A DNA stretch of 64,000 nt from Melampsora larici-populina 98AG31 (taxonomy: Eukaryota; Basidiomycota; Pucciniomycetes; Pucciniales; Melampsoraceae). Below, one piece after another: positions 1 through 11,246 of the stretch. The position numbers and the translations under genes are program-made. Position 1 is the stretch's first letter, and each line of letters opens with the position of its first letter. The notes under the pieces were generated by a model, which saw only the letters and a list, made by a program, of their open reading frames with translations, was not told the DNA's origin and did no database searches. The DNA lies in contig NW_006768785.1 in the NCBI RefSeq assembly GCF_000204055.1, positions 937,496-1,001,495 of the forward strand, given 5' to 3'.

Positions 1-38
1 ATTGCGTCTAGAGTCTGAAAGGTGGCGGGGCTCACTAT

Positions 39-1994
39 TTGGCAGCACCTTTAAGAAGGCTTACAAGATTAAAAGTGGAGTTTATATGGAGTCAAGAGTG
101 TGAGGATGCTTTTAATTTATTGAAGAAGATTGTTGGGGAAGATATAATATTATCAGCTTTGGATTATAATGAAGAAGCAAGTCCAATTATTCTAGCCGTG
201 GATTCAAGTCATATAGCAGCTGGAGGAGTATTAATGCAAGCGGATGGAAAAGGGGAAGTCAGGCCAGTATTCTATGAATCAGAAGTATTTACTGAGGTGG
301 AATCAAGGTATTCTCAACCCAAATTAGAGCTATGTGGCGTGGCAAAGATTCTTAAAAAGTTCAGAACAAAGTTATGGGGTCAACATTTTGAATTACAAGT
401 GGATGCAAAGGCTTTAATTCAGATGATTAACACGCCAAGTTTACCTAATGCTGCTATGACAAGATGGGTAGCTTTCATTCAATTATTTTCATTTGATTTA
501 GTTCATAAACATGCTAAAAGCTTTGGAATGCCAGATGGATTATCAAGAAGAATGCGTGGAAGTGATTCAGATTCAGCTGAGAGTTTTAATGAGGAGGATA
601 AAGATATTAAAGTATATGAAAGTTTTAAATTGCAGAATGAGGATTTAACATCAGAAAAAGAGGAGGAAGAGAGTGGAACAATTTGGGCGCAAGAAGGTGT
701 TTGGAAGTATTTACAAGAGTATTTAACAACTTTAAAAAGACCTGAAGGATGCTTGGATGATGAGTTTCAAAGGCTTAAGAATAGAGCTCCTTCTTATTAC
801 ATGGAAAATGAAAGATTGAAGAAAAGAGGAGTACCTTATGGAAGATTGGTTGTTTCAAATTTAGAAGGACAAAGGTTTGTTTTAGAGAAATTACATGAGG
901 AATTAGGACATAGAGGAATTGAGGAGACTTATAAAAGATGTTTGGTAAGATTCTGGTGGCCTGAAATGAAGGAATTTGTTAGAGATTGGGTATTGACGTG
1001 TGAAATATGTCAGAAGAAAAGTTCAAAGAAAGAAAAAGAAATGGGAAGGGCAACTGGTGAAAGTACTTTATTTGGAAGAGTGAGCTTGGATGCAATTCAT
1101 ATTAAGGCGGGTAATTATAATTATGCTATAATAGCTAGAGATGATTTAACTGGATGGGTAGAAGCTGCACCTTTAAAGAAGTTAACAGCACCTACAGTGG
1201 CCAAATTTATTACTAAAGAATGGTTAATGAGATATGGTTCTGTTAAATGTTTTACTGTGGATGGAGGTTCTGAATTTAAAGGGGTATTTAGAGATGCAAT
1301 TGCTATGTCAGGATCAAAATTAGGGGAATCCACGGCATATTGGCCACAGTCAGAAGGAATGGTTGAAAGAGGTCATAAGGATATTAAAGGAGCTTTGGTA
1401 AAATTAAGTGATGAGACTGGGACTTCTTGGGAAACATTTCTACCTCAAGTATTATTTGCAGACAGGATTTCCACGAAAAGAACCACTGGATTATCTCCTT
1501 ATGAGATGTTATTTAATCAACTAGCAATTTTACCCGTGGATTTGGAAGCTGGGACATTTTTAGGTATTGATTGGGATATTATTTACACTGGAGAAGATTT
1601 ATTAAAAGCAAGAATGGAACAATTATTGGGAAGAGAAGAATTAATTAAGAAGGCTTATGAAAAGATGATGAAGGCAAGAGTAGATGGAATTATATATTGG
1701 GACAAGAAAAATGCGCATAGATTAAGAAATCCATTAGAGAAGGGAACTTTGGTATTAACTTATAACAAAAGTTTAGAATTTCAATGGGGAAAATTATTTA
1801 AAAATAGATGGAATGGGCCTTATAAGGTAGTTGAACAACATATGGGAGGTGCTTATATTCTAGAAGAGTTAGATGGAACTCAATTATCGCGAAAATATGC
1901 TGCTGAACATGTTAAAAGATTTTATCCTAGGGGTGTGGCAATATTAGCAGAAGAAGAGGAGGTGGGCATTGAAGAGGAAGAGGCGCAATTATAA
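39..1994 (+). CDS. Ty3/gypsy polyprotein fragment: RNase H and integrase
   Basis: This is the C-terminal part of a gypsy Pol. Residues 1-20 resemble the end of the RT thumb (LAAPLRRLTR). Residues 45-170 are the RT-linked RNase H, with acidic residues D55 (AVDSS), E98 (KLELCG) and D122 (VDAKAL). Residues 286-324 form the integrase HHCC zinc-binding motif (H286, H291, C321, C324). The integrase core has D351, D408 and E443, a D-56-D-34-E spacing that is normal for the family. Residues 575-640 look like the C-terminal SH3-like/chromodomain-position tail, followed by a Glu-rich end. The reading frame begins in mid-protein: a TAG at 9-11 closes it upstream, so the RT part is either in another frame or broken. 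No internal stops after that, so this half is well preserved. Confidence 0.93.
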   Translation: MAAPLRRLTRLKVEFIWSQECEDAFNLLKKIVGEDIILSALDYNEEASPIILAVDSSHIAAGGVLMQADGKGEVRPVFYESEVFTEVESRYSQPKLELCGVAKILKKFRTKLWGQHFELQVDAKALIQMINTPSLPNAAMTRWVAFIQLFSFDLVHKHAKSFGMPDGLSRRMRGSDSDSAESFNEEDKDIKVYESFKLQNEDLTSEKEEEESGTIWAQEGVWKYLQEYLTTLKRPEGCLDDEFQRLKNRAPSYYMENERLKKRGVPYGRLVVSNLEGQRFVLEKLHEELGHRGIEETYKRCLVRFWWPEMKEFVRDWVLTCEICQKKSSKKEKEMGRATGESTLFGRVSLDAIHIKAGNYNYAIIARDDLTGWVEAAPLKKLTAPTVAKFITKEWLMRYGSVKCFTVDGGSEFKGVFRDAIAMSGSKLGESTAYWPQSEGMVERGHKDIKGALVKLSDETGTSWETFLPQVLFADRISTKRTTGLSPYEMLFNQLAILPVDLEAGTFLGIDWDIIYTGEDLLKARMEQLLGREELIKKAYEKMMKARVDGIIYWDKKNAHRLRNPLEKGTLVLTYNKSLEFQWGKLFKNRWNGPYKVVEQHMGGAYILEELDGTQLSRKYAAEHVKRFYPRGVAILAEEEEVGIEEEEAQL

Positions 1995-2209
1995 GTATAA
2001 ATTACCACTAATAATATTATTAATTTCAAAAGATAAAAATATATATAAAAGATTAAAAGAATTAAAAGACCAGAATAAAAATATAAGATAAGATTTAAAA
2101 AAAAAAAAAAAATAAGGATATGTTTCACTAGTTATCAGTATAATAATTATATTAAAATGTTAAAAGAAGATTAAAAATGTACAAGTTAAAAGATATAAAA
2201 AAAAAAAAA

Positions 2210-3122
2210 TTAAGGAGAAGAAGGGAAAAGGCGTGGATCAAGCCAGCTTGGAAGTTCATAAATAGTAGGAGTATATTCAGAATAATTATAATCAGTATAA
2301 GGAGAATTTACAGCGGGAATTACAGGAGGACTATTATTAACATAATTAATTAGAGGAGGTTCAGTATTAGGAGGATTGGTAGAAGGAGTACTGTAGGGGG
2401 ATAAAATAGCAGCATTTGCACGCTCAGCATGATTAAGGAATGGAATAAAAGTTGCTACAGTCAAACACTCATCTTCACCCCTTCTTGAAACATACTCAGC
2501 TATAGAATGTGCACGCAACAAATGATAATGATTATTAATTATGTTTGGAACTTCAAAGCCTGCTTCTTTAAATTGTCTGATTGTATCATCCAGGATCCTC
2601 CAAGAATGCCAATTCTGATAAGTTATATAATCAGTTTTCCACGCCAGGTTATGTTCATATAATCTTTCAAAAAATGGATCAGATGTAGTAAAGTTGGTTT
2701 CAATTGATGAAGTAATAGAGGGATTAGGGGAATCAGGTGCTGAAGGCGTGTTATTTAAATTAATATTATAAGGGTTAAGGAAATTTATTCTGATAGGAGT
2801 ATTAGGCGTGTTTGGTGGAGGGTAATTGTTGGCAGGAGAATTAGGTACAGGTGAATTATTGGATGAAGGCGCTGAGGGGTAGGCTATTAAAATTAAATAA
2901 AGAAAAGACATTAAAAATTAGTAAAAGAATTAAATAAAAACATTGAAACTTATTATAAAGAAAAGAAGAAAGAAATAGAAGAAAGAAATTGGACTTACAG
3001 CATATTATTCCTAGACTATGGCATCTTTGGCAAGCAGGATTGATTTGATAGTGGCAGGAGGAGTTTACCATCCGGCATTGGACACAAGGTGAAGCTGCAG
3101 AAGGTGAAACAGTGTTGACCAT
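2210..3122 (-). CDS. Antisense spliced ORF in the gypsy element with a Zn2Cys6-like cluster
   Basis: It lies downstream of pol on the opposite strand, within the element. Exon 1 is 3122-2999 and exon 2 is 2883-2210. The intron has a consensus GTAAGT donor and a TAATAG acceptor and keeps the frame, giving 265 aa. Residues 13-41 carry six cysteines spaced C-x2-C-x6-C-x7-C-x2-C-x6-C, matching the fungal Gal4-type binuclear cluster, with the second half (ACQRCHSLGIIC) very like basidiomycete clusters. The usual basic residues of the first loop are missing. A Pro/Asn/Ser-rich linker follows, then a helical block (about 115-190) and another low-complexity tail. No function is known; a DNA- or RNA-binding accessory protein is an inference. 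Its promoter would have to lie in the 3' LTR, read backwards. Confidence 0.6.
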
Positions 3123-3205
3123 ATTGGAAATAAAGGAAAATTCGAGAATTTAGTGATTTGGAGTGTTTAATTGAATTGTTTAATTGATAAACTGGGTGCA
3201 GTTTG

Positions 3206-3219
3206 GAAGAAGAGGAGGA
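3206..3219 (+). other. Putative polypurine tract of the gypsy element
   Basis: An uninterrupted purine run (GGAAGAAGAGGAGGA region) sits directly before TGTGG, the likely 3' LTR start. This is the position and composition expected of the plus-strand primer of LTR retrotransposons. Confidence 0.6.
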
Positions 3220-4851
3220 TGTGGTGATCAATTTATGGGATCAATTAAAAAATTCACAATTACCAGTTTACCAGTTTATTAGCAGGATTCAGCAGGAAAG
3301 AAAATTCGAAATGGAGGTTTTTGATCAATTGAAGCTCTTGTAGGCTTATATATTGGTCATTAGGTCAACATTACATCATTTTATTTCACATTATATATTA
3401 AGATCATTATAGTTTACTTACAAATTTATTACAAAAAGAAAGAAAGAAAAACATAAGAAAAATTCGAAATTATAGGTATAAAGGTTGGAAAATGGTTTTT
3501 AGGTTAGTAAAAATAAAGTTATGGGTATTATGAGGTTAGAATATGAAAGAACAACATTATATGATACTATGACAATTTTAATCTTCAAGGTTGATAAGTA
3601 GAAACAGAAGTTATTAGGAAAAAAGCACTTTTTTCGAAGTTGATAAACAAGAGGTACACGTGTAGTTTGGTTGTGTAATAGTGGTAGTGATGGAATTTAA
3701 GGTTGCCAAGAGGATTTTCCGGGATTTTTAAGGCTATAGATGATGATGTCATATTACATGAGCAAGAAAAAGATAGTAGTAGCTGTGAAAAGTGAAGAAA
3801 ATGGGTGAAATTCGTGGAAAATGGAGGTTTTCAGCTAATTACATATGTCAAATGACGTCAGAATAGGTTGATAGATGGCTCATTCAACGCAGAAGAGTGG
3901 ATTACATAATGTACAAACTTTAAATCATTAGTAACGGAGGTGTGTGTAAAAAGTTATAAGGCAAATAAAGAATTGGTGTGAATCTCGAATTTACAGTCAC
4001 AAGTCATATGTAACACTAAAAACCTTAACTTCACAACTCAATATCTTACTCATCACTCATCAGAAGTAGGTCATGTAGGTGTCAGAAATGATCAGTAACA
4101 CGTGGGCTACAAGATGCACTTTAGTAATCAAAAATTGGAGCACATCTGAAAAAATTCGTAATCTCAAAAATTGGTTTTCAGCTAGTTTACAAGGAAAAAA
4201 TCACCTGTATTCATCATAAGAAGTGCTGTACATCATATTATTGCGTCATTGATCACTTTTAGCTGTGAAAATTACATCATTTATTAGTAACAAAACCATT
4301 ACATTGCGTCATCATAGGGTTTTTAGGGAATTTTGGGCGGATTTGATTGGTTTTGAGGCTGTTGACCATTGTAAAAGTTCTAGTACATTGTTATATATAC
4401 TTTGAGAGGGTTTTGGGACTGTTGTTCCCCTTTTTTTTTTCTTTATCATTTACGCCATTATTATTTTGTTTATCATCATAAACTTATTTTAATAGTACCT
4501 GTTCACTTAAATACGCCCTTTATTACAGTTATAAAGAGAAATTTACTTTAGTTTTATAGTCATAAAGACTTATTGGGAATAATATCAATCAGATATTGCT
4601 TATTTTTTTTCAGTTATCAATTGGGAATAACACTATAGCAGTGTTGATAGTAATACAAAGTGTGCTTTTGAAGTTAAAATTACGTGTGAAGTTATATTTC
4701 TCTGGTGCCTTATCAGTACTCAATACAACAGAGCTCTTTCTGATTGTGTTGTTTTAGAAGAGCAGTCCTTAGATAACTTCTACTAGTCATTTTATTAGTA
4801 GATTATCCTCTTTAAGCTCTGTATAACCCTTGTTGGGTTATAAGTTCTACA
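3220..4851 (+). repeat. Putative 3' LTR
   Basis: It starts TGTGGTGATC after the polypurine tract and ends GTTCTACA, giving TG...CA ends over about 1.63 kb. A TATA-like box (TTATATATACTTT) is near 4390 and is followed by a T-rich stretch, consistent with a U3 promoter. No second LTR copy is in the window to prove the borders. Confidence 0.55.
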
Positions 4852-7391
4852 ACGCCCACTTGGGCAAACCAGTAAGTTGGCTATAATGACGTCTGCTATG
4901 TCTTTAGGTAATGTTTGAGTGAGCAATATTATCAAACGTGGAAGATAATTAGCGTAGTGCTTCAGACGTTTCATTCCATGAGCAATTACAGCCCAGCGTT
5001 TCCAAACGTGTATCATACGTCCAACATCTCCAGCGGACATGGATCGAGATCCTTCAATGACAGTAGCGAAGTCTTGCAGTCGTAGGAGAAATCAAAGGTG
5101 TTTCTGATCGGCGGTATTCTTGGCGTTCTGAATGGCCTCTGGCCCAAAATATTCATTGTATGTTTGATCTATAACAAGCTTCATCTTCTCAGGTGTCATA
5201 TTAACTCGCTCTTTTCCTACAGTTTCAACATCCAGATTCATCACTCTCCTGCACATATATCAACAACTATATCAGCGATAGAGCATAAAATAAGATACAA
5301 TTGATGGTAAGAATGGTATGTTAGACTTACTGGATGCAAAGTGTGATCGAGCCTTCGTGAAGCCGCTCCATTGACCGGATCATTGCGGTAAAATCTTTCT
5401 TGCTGGTGGGCTTTTCAAAATTGCCGCCAAGGGCTTCTATGCCTCTCCAAGCACCCATATCCTTCACATCCTTATGGTCGCCCCAGTGCTCAAGTAGGAT
5501 TGCCTGAGATATATTCCATAATACATGTGCAGCGCCGAGAATCATCAGGATATGCTGAAAGCTCTCGGATGGACTAGAACACGGATCTCGTTCATCGACG
5601 ACACTTGCAACTATACGTGCTGTTCCCAAATCACCCTCCCAGACTTGCGCACGACTAGCATACTTCTCTCTTGACAAACCAGTCTGATTTAATACAGAAT
5701 TATACAACTCTCCTACCCCTGAAGTCGAGTTATCCAAAGCTGACATCATCTTGAGCATCATGATGTCTGGTTTCTTGGCCGGAAGGGGTCGCACAGCGGG
5801 CAGATGTTGGTATGGAACTTGTTTGCCCTCGATGGGTTTTGCAACATATTTGACAAGAGCTACTGAAATTTGCGACTTGAGAGTGAGTTCCCAGTCTGAA
5901 ATCTCGGTCGGAGTCGGTAGAATTTTGGCAAGATCAATAGGTTTCGTCTGTGATTCGTCCAAGATCGCCTTCAACTTCTCAGACGTGAAATCTTCCGCCT
6001 TGATTGAAATACCTTCTGGTATTGTTGGTTGATGGATATAGCCCCATGACCCATGCCACATTGTGCTCTCTCGCTCGACAGTGGAAGTATGGATGTGTTG
6101 TTGGAAGTCGATGTTGTCCAGCGTAATGAATGGTGCTAGCGAAGTATCCTTTCCCATGACATCGACTATCTTCTTCTTCAACTCTTGTCCTAGATGCTCC
6201 AACGCATTGATTGCTGTCCTCCGATTGACCGAGAGGCCAATATAGTTGAGATAACCGTTGAGACTTGTTCAGATACGCCGCACGCCAGCATAGTGAGTCC
6301 GTTTTCCACTTGGAGTGTGTTAACACGTCGATTACAGACATTTGAAATCATGGAACAAATAGTTCGTGCAACCTAGATATAATTGGTACACAATCAGTGA
6401 TCATAATCATAAATTTTATTGAATGTCCGGACCAGTAATATGAAACGTAACACTTACTGAGCGATGTCGAGTCTTTCGATTCTCTTGATGATCTTTTGAC
6501 TTGCGATAGACGTAGCCATTCAATCTGTCAATATATTCCTCATCCTCTTTTGAACCACCAGGTCCACCAAGACTCGCAACAGGAAGGGATCCAGGTTGGA
6601 TGTTTTCTTCAGATTCATCATCTGAGTTGATGTCAATGTTTTCATCAATAGCTGATCGTGTTTCCAACGGAGTCTTGCCACCAGCCTGTTTTTGTTCCAA
6701 TCGCGCCTTTCGTACGGTCGCCTCGCGTACTCGTTCCACCTCACTATGAGTAAAGGTTGATTGTATCAAATTGAACAGAAACGGCATCAACTTTTCAAGT
6801 GTCATGTCTCGTTCATATACAATGCCATGATCGAAATCCGATGGTGTCACTTCCGAGGCATCAATGTAGAAGCCTTTGGGCACCTTGCCGCATGGTGGAT
6901 GCTGTTTCTTGACTAATAAAACTGCCTACATCCACAAAAACCATCAGCTTGACGGCTTGCAAATAAGGATAATCTTAACCCATGCGCAGACCAACCTGCG
7001 ATAATACCCATTCTTCCCAAAACTTACGACCAACTTTTGTTTTCAATAGAACATCTCGTATTTTGCACAGTATCCTCTCGGTTGAAGGCAGGCCTGCACT
7101 GGAGCCCCATACGTGTTGAGCTTTCACCAGTTCGGGTTTTTGCGACGACAGAAAAGCTTTGATAAAACTTTTTATATTAAGGTGATTAGAGCTTATGCAT
7201 AGGAGAATACGCTGTATTGCTTTGAAAGACACTTGCGAGGAGCCTGGACCAACACAATCTCCGGATGGATCCTGAGATTGAGACATGACTTTGATATACG
7301 ACAAGGGTTGGTGGTTGCCAAAAATATAAAACGTGAGGCGACGTTGATCAGACGAACACAAATTTGTTAAGGGTTTTGGACCAACATCCAA
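4852..7391 (-). pseudogene. DUF6589-family gene, decayed and truncated by the LTR element
   Basis: Conserved blocks of the DUF6589 family (function unknown; common in agarics and rusts) run from right to left. The N-terminal helical block is at 7391-7001, a Ser/Glu-rich linker at 6927-6464, the block before VSEQ at 6374-6265, the region ITLDNIDFQQ...TMWHGSWGYIHQ at about 6140-6050, and a block with QVWEGDLGTARI near 5640 and LGAAHVLWNISQ near 5525. The C-terminal block around GDVGRMIHVWKRW is near 5000. Defects: a frameshift at about 6260-6272 between VSEQV and NYIGLSVNRR, an in-frame TGA at about 5090 in the block KHL-stop-FLLRLQDF, and loss of the C-terminus after CPSGR where the LTR begins. 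Introns are still visible. It is probably of old mobile or multicopy origin. Confidence 0.75.
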
Positions 7392-7988
7392 AATGGTTTG
7401 GTTTTATTTCAAAATGAAGGTGGGTTTTGTCCCTAAACCAAATTTAGATTTTGAAATACTACTTTGCAAACTAGAGCAGGGTCAGAGGGAGTTTCAGAAA
7501 ATATGAATAGGCAGATTTGTTGGGAAGAAGCACAGGTAGCTTCAGTAGAAAAGAGCACGGTGGTTGATTGAGGGGAAGTGGGAGAATATGAGGTGCCAAA
7601 AAAACTCTCCGCCAAAATAATCCTAAAGGCGTGTTAGAATTCTCCTGCTCGCTCACCAGGCCCGGCCGGTAATACATAAGTCCCTCCACAGACACCCGAA
7701 GCCTGCGAGGATCAAGTGTCTGACTGAGGGACTTAGTTAAGTTAGGGTTGTAGGTTTGTACACCGCTGTTGTGTTTTCCAGAACCAACTTTGTATACCCT
7801 AATAGCCGGATGCCGGTTTACCACGGGCCGCCACAGCAATGTTCCAACAGCAACAACTGATGATCAGACATTCATCTGGAACAGCAATCGACTATCAACG
7901 ATTTATCAAAGATAACCAACTCAAACCAGAAGCACACTTCATCACACATGAACTCTTTAACCAATCAAACTAACTTCATTCATTCAAG
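7392..7988. other. Intergenic spacer, DUF6589 remnant to SELO
   Basis: No convincing gene. The last 120 bases before the SELO start are rich in CA/TCA and may be its leader and promoter. Confidence 0.5.
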
Positions 7989-10333
7989 ATGAAACAACTT
8001 AGCAATCGATCAATCTTAAACTTACCAATCTCTACTTCAATCATTCATTATCTTTCATCTGATCCAATCGTACCATCCATCTCAAAACTATTTTCAATTC
8101 ATCAATCCAATAATTCAACTTCAATCAAACCATCAAACTTACGTAGATCTCGTCAAGTTAATGCTACCTTTAGTTTTGTAACACCTTTACCTATTTCCTT
8201 TCCATATCAAATTCCACAAACTTATTTAAATCCTCAATCAAAACCAGAATCAGTTTCATTAGATGAAATTGAATCATATCTATCACAATTCGAACCTAAT
8301 CCAAATCATCCAATTCAAACTAAAATCACATCAAACTCTCATGAATCTTTAACTCCTCTAGGTTTCACAAGTCAAGCTCGTCAAACCCTTTTTCAATCCC
8401 TTTCACCCGAATTATTAAGTTTATCTTATAAATCTATTCAAGATTGTTTACCAAACTTAATCATTGGAATCAATGAATCGAGTGAAGAACGAATCGAATT
8501 AATTAAAGTTTTGAGTGGTGAGATCGTATTAGGTAGATTACCTGAAACTGTTGATCGATCATCAAAACCTTCACATCTTACAGAAGTTGAGGACCAAGAT
8601 TTGATTAAACAAAAAGGATTCGGTCCTTGGAGTTTAGCTTATGCTGGTCATCAATTCGGTTTCTTTGCTGGTCAATTAGGTGATGGTAGAGCGATTTCGA
8701 TTCGTACGTTTCTTTGTTTTCTTTCTTCTTCTGATGTTCTCTCAAGATTCAGCCTGAAGGTCAACTTGATGTGTTTGGGTTGAAATTTCAGTTTCGACTC
8801 CGACCACCGAATCAATCCTTAACCAAGCTTTCAATCTAACTACTGTTCCTTCAACTCATCAAATCAAACCCAAAATTGAACTCCAATTAAAAGGAGCCGG
8901 TCGAACTCCATTCTCAAGATTCGCAGATGGATTAGCCGTCTTACGGTCCTCGATTCGTGAATATCTAGGTACCGAGTTTTCTCATTCGCTCTATGGATTT
9001 CCTACCTCAAGATCGATGAGTTTGATCAGTTTATCAAACCTACAAGTCCAACGTGAAAGCATGGAGAGTGGAGCGATCGTTAGTAGGTTAGCACCTAGTT
9101 GGATTAGGATTGGGAATTTCGAATTGTTTAGGTTTAGAGAAGATTGGAAGAAGTTGATGGACTTAATCCGATTTGTGGGAGTTCAAGTCTTTGGGTTTTC
9201 TAAAGATCAACCCGATCTGGGATTAAAAGTTTTTAAAGAGATTATGATTCGGAATGCTATGATGGTAGCTGCTTGGCAAGCATGGGGTTTCGTACGTTTA
9301 TCTCTTTGTTCGGTACCCAACATGAGCTTTTTTCACTGATGGATTTGGATTTGAATTTGATCTTTGCTCATCATTCAAAAGATGCACGGAGTGATCAATA
9401 CAGATAACGTAAGTATCTTAGGGATCACCATTGATTTTGGACCATATGCATTCATGGACATCTATGATCCGAATCATATTTGTAATAAATCAGATGAGAA
9501 TGGACGATATGATTTCAAATCCCAACCTGAAATGATTAAGTTTAGTTTAAAGAAATTAGGTGAAAGTTTGAATGAATGGATCGGATTTGAAACATTACAA
9601 AAAGATGATCTTGAGAAGAAAGAGTTTGTGGAATTGATGAAGGATGATTTAGAATTTAGGAAAAAGGTTAAGGAGATCGGTCAGGTTGAGGTATTGAAAG
9701 TCTTGGATGGATTTGATGAAATTTATTTACATCAATATGATTCTATCATGATTAAAGTTGGTGATGAATTAAGTTTCTTTCTTTTTTGAGTTGAGTTGAG
9801 AACTGACTTGTTTTGAATCTGATTCACAAAAACGGTTTTAGAGATTAGGTTTAGAAGAATTAAAACCAACCGATCATAAAGAAATCATTAAACCTTTATT
9901 GGATTTAATGAAAGATAAATTAGATTATTCGAATACGATCAAGAAATTAAACCATTTACCTAACTTAGAGAAACCGAATGCAATCGAAACCGAAACCGAA
10001 TTAACCACATATATTACTGAACTATCAACCCCACCCTTTTCAAATCCAAATCAAAACCAAAACCCACAAGAAGATTTCAAAAGATGGAAAGATTGGATCC
10101 ACAACTTTATCAAAAGAAAACAAGAAAATCATTCGATTGATGTAAATGATTTGAATCCCAAGTTTATACTTAGACAATGGATCTTGGAAGAAATCATCCA
10201 AGATCCTAAATTGATCAACCTGATCTTAGGTTTGATTAATGGAGAGATTGATGAAAGTGATCCAAGGGTTCAAAGGTTTTTGGAAGTGGGTGATCGGAAG
10301 TGGATTGGATTTCAATGTTCTTGTTCTTCTTAA
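7989..10333 (+). CDS. SelO/Fmp40-type protein AMPylase, Cys form
   Basis: Members of this family have a pseudokinase fold and transfer AMP to Ser, Thr or Tyr; in fungi and animals they are mitochondrial and act in redox control. Exons: 7989-8703, 8792-9291, 9382-9756 and 9842-10333, giving 693 aa, normal for the family. Family hallmarks are PWSLAYAGHQFG and GQLGDGRAIS at the end of exon 1, QLKGAGRTPFSR and SSIREYLGTE in exon 2 (nucleotide-binding Lys and Glu), and GVINTDNVSILGITIDFGP in exon 3 (catalytic Asn/Asp region). The protein ends CSCSS; vertebrate SELO ends CSUSS, so Cys replaces selenocysteine. The first 70 residues are Ser/Asn/Ile-rich with few acidic residues and could be a mitochondrial presequence. 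All exon joins keep frame and no defects are seen. Confidence 0.95.
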
Positions 10334-11246
10334 ACTTTTTTTTATCATTATAAAAGATCTTTTTGGGTTCTTAATGCATTGAACTGGAAAGACGGGTTCT
10401 TTAATGTAAGTTTTATGTATCATTCTTTTTCATTATCATAACATTTTTAATTGTAAAGAGTTTATACCGTTATGTACGTAAGTTTTTTTTTCATCAACAA
10501 GTTGAACTGTTGAAATGAAGATCCAAAAAAGTAAAAAAGTCAAGTTTAAAGCTTTCTTGGTTTTCTTGAGATTCAGTTATTTCAAGTAAAGAGGAAGGAT
10601 ATTTGTGATGTCATATGCCTGAAATGGCATATCCCCGCAAGGCTTAAACTGAGGCTTGTACGCTCTGAACAGTAAGGATAACGTTGTTGTACATCTTCAG
10701 TTCTTCAGACGTATCTTTCATGGCAGAGTCTTGGAAGGAAACATTTGGAAACCAAAATGATGAGTTAGAGTTCCAGATGTGATGCTAAAGAGTAAGGACA
10801 TAGATAGACATCTTATTGAATTTGACACTGAGCCCTGGCCCCTTATGGTATTCTTGGACAGTTTATTTGAACTTGAAACGGTTTTCAAAACTTTCCAAAT
10901 TACGAAATTTGTTTGTAAGTGTAAAGATGCTCGTTTGAGAAAAGGAAAATCATGGAATTTTAAGAAACATGTGACTTGCATATCCGAAGTGTTGTTTGAA
11001 AGTTGCATGAAGTTTGGTACAGATCATCATCAGATCATTAGTAATGTTAATCTCACAGCAATCAAGTATAAGATATGTTTGAATGGACTAGCTACATTAG
11101 AATTAACATTAGCATTAGATGAAACAGTCATATCAATCGAGAACTGGTTTATAAGACACTTTCTCTCGGGAGTCTAGACACAGATTTTTGATCCAGAAAG
11201 AATTAATTCAATTCACCATATAAAGACTAGCAAGCAAGAAAAAATC
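10334..11246. other. Intergenic spacer with one unassigned ORF
   Basis: It holds an open frame at 10779-11177 (132 aa, plus strand) that I do not recognise, with a short acidic and hydrophobic start (FDTEPWPLMVFLDSLFE) and many Lys/Cys. It could be a remnant of a multicopy family. The rest looks non-coding. Confidence 0.4.
10779..11177 (+). CDS. Unassigned 132-aa ORF
   Basis: An uninterrupted frame between SELO and the P450. Its composition is protein-like (three Cys close together in KFVCKCKDARLRK), but there is no recognised domain, no signal peptide and no obvious intron partner. It may be a degraded BTB-like or multicopy rust gene, or chance. Confidence 0.25.
   Translation: MMLKSKDIDRHLIEFDTEPWPLMVFLDSLFELETVFKTFQITKFVCKCKDARLRKGKSWNFKKHVTCISEVLFESCMKFGTDHHQIISNVNLTAIKYKICLNGLATLELTLALDETVISIENWFIRHFLSGV

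Larger units (their letters stand above)
1..4851 (+). mobile_element. Ty3/gypsy LTR retrotransposon, 3' part
   Basis: The polyprotein 3' half (RNase H, integrase), an antisense ORF, a polypurine tract at about 3206-3219 and a putative 3' LTR follow in that order. The 5' LTR, gag, protease and most of the reverse transcriptase lie outside the window. The right border is set where homology of the flanking DUF6589 pseudogene stops and the sequence reads GTTCTACA, a usual LTR 3' end. The element is AT-rich and uses AT-ending codons. The element class is certain; the outer limit is inferred. Confidence 0.85.
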
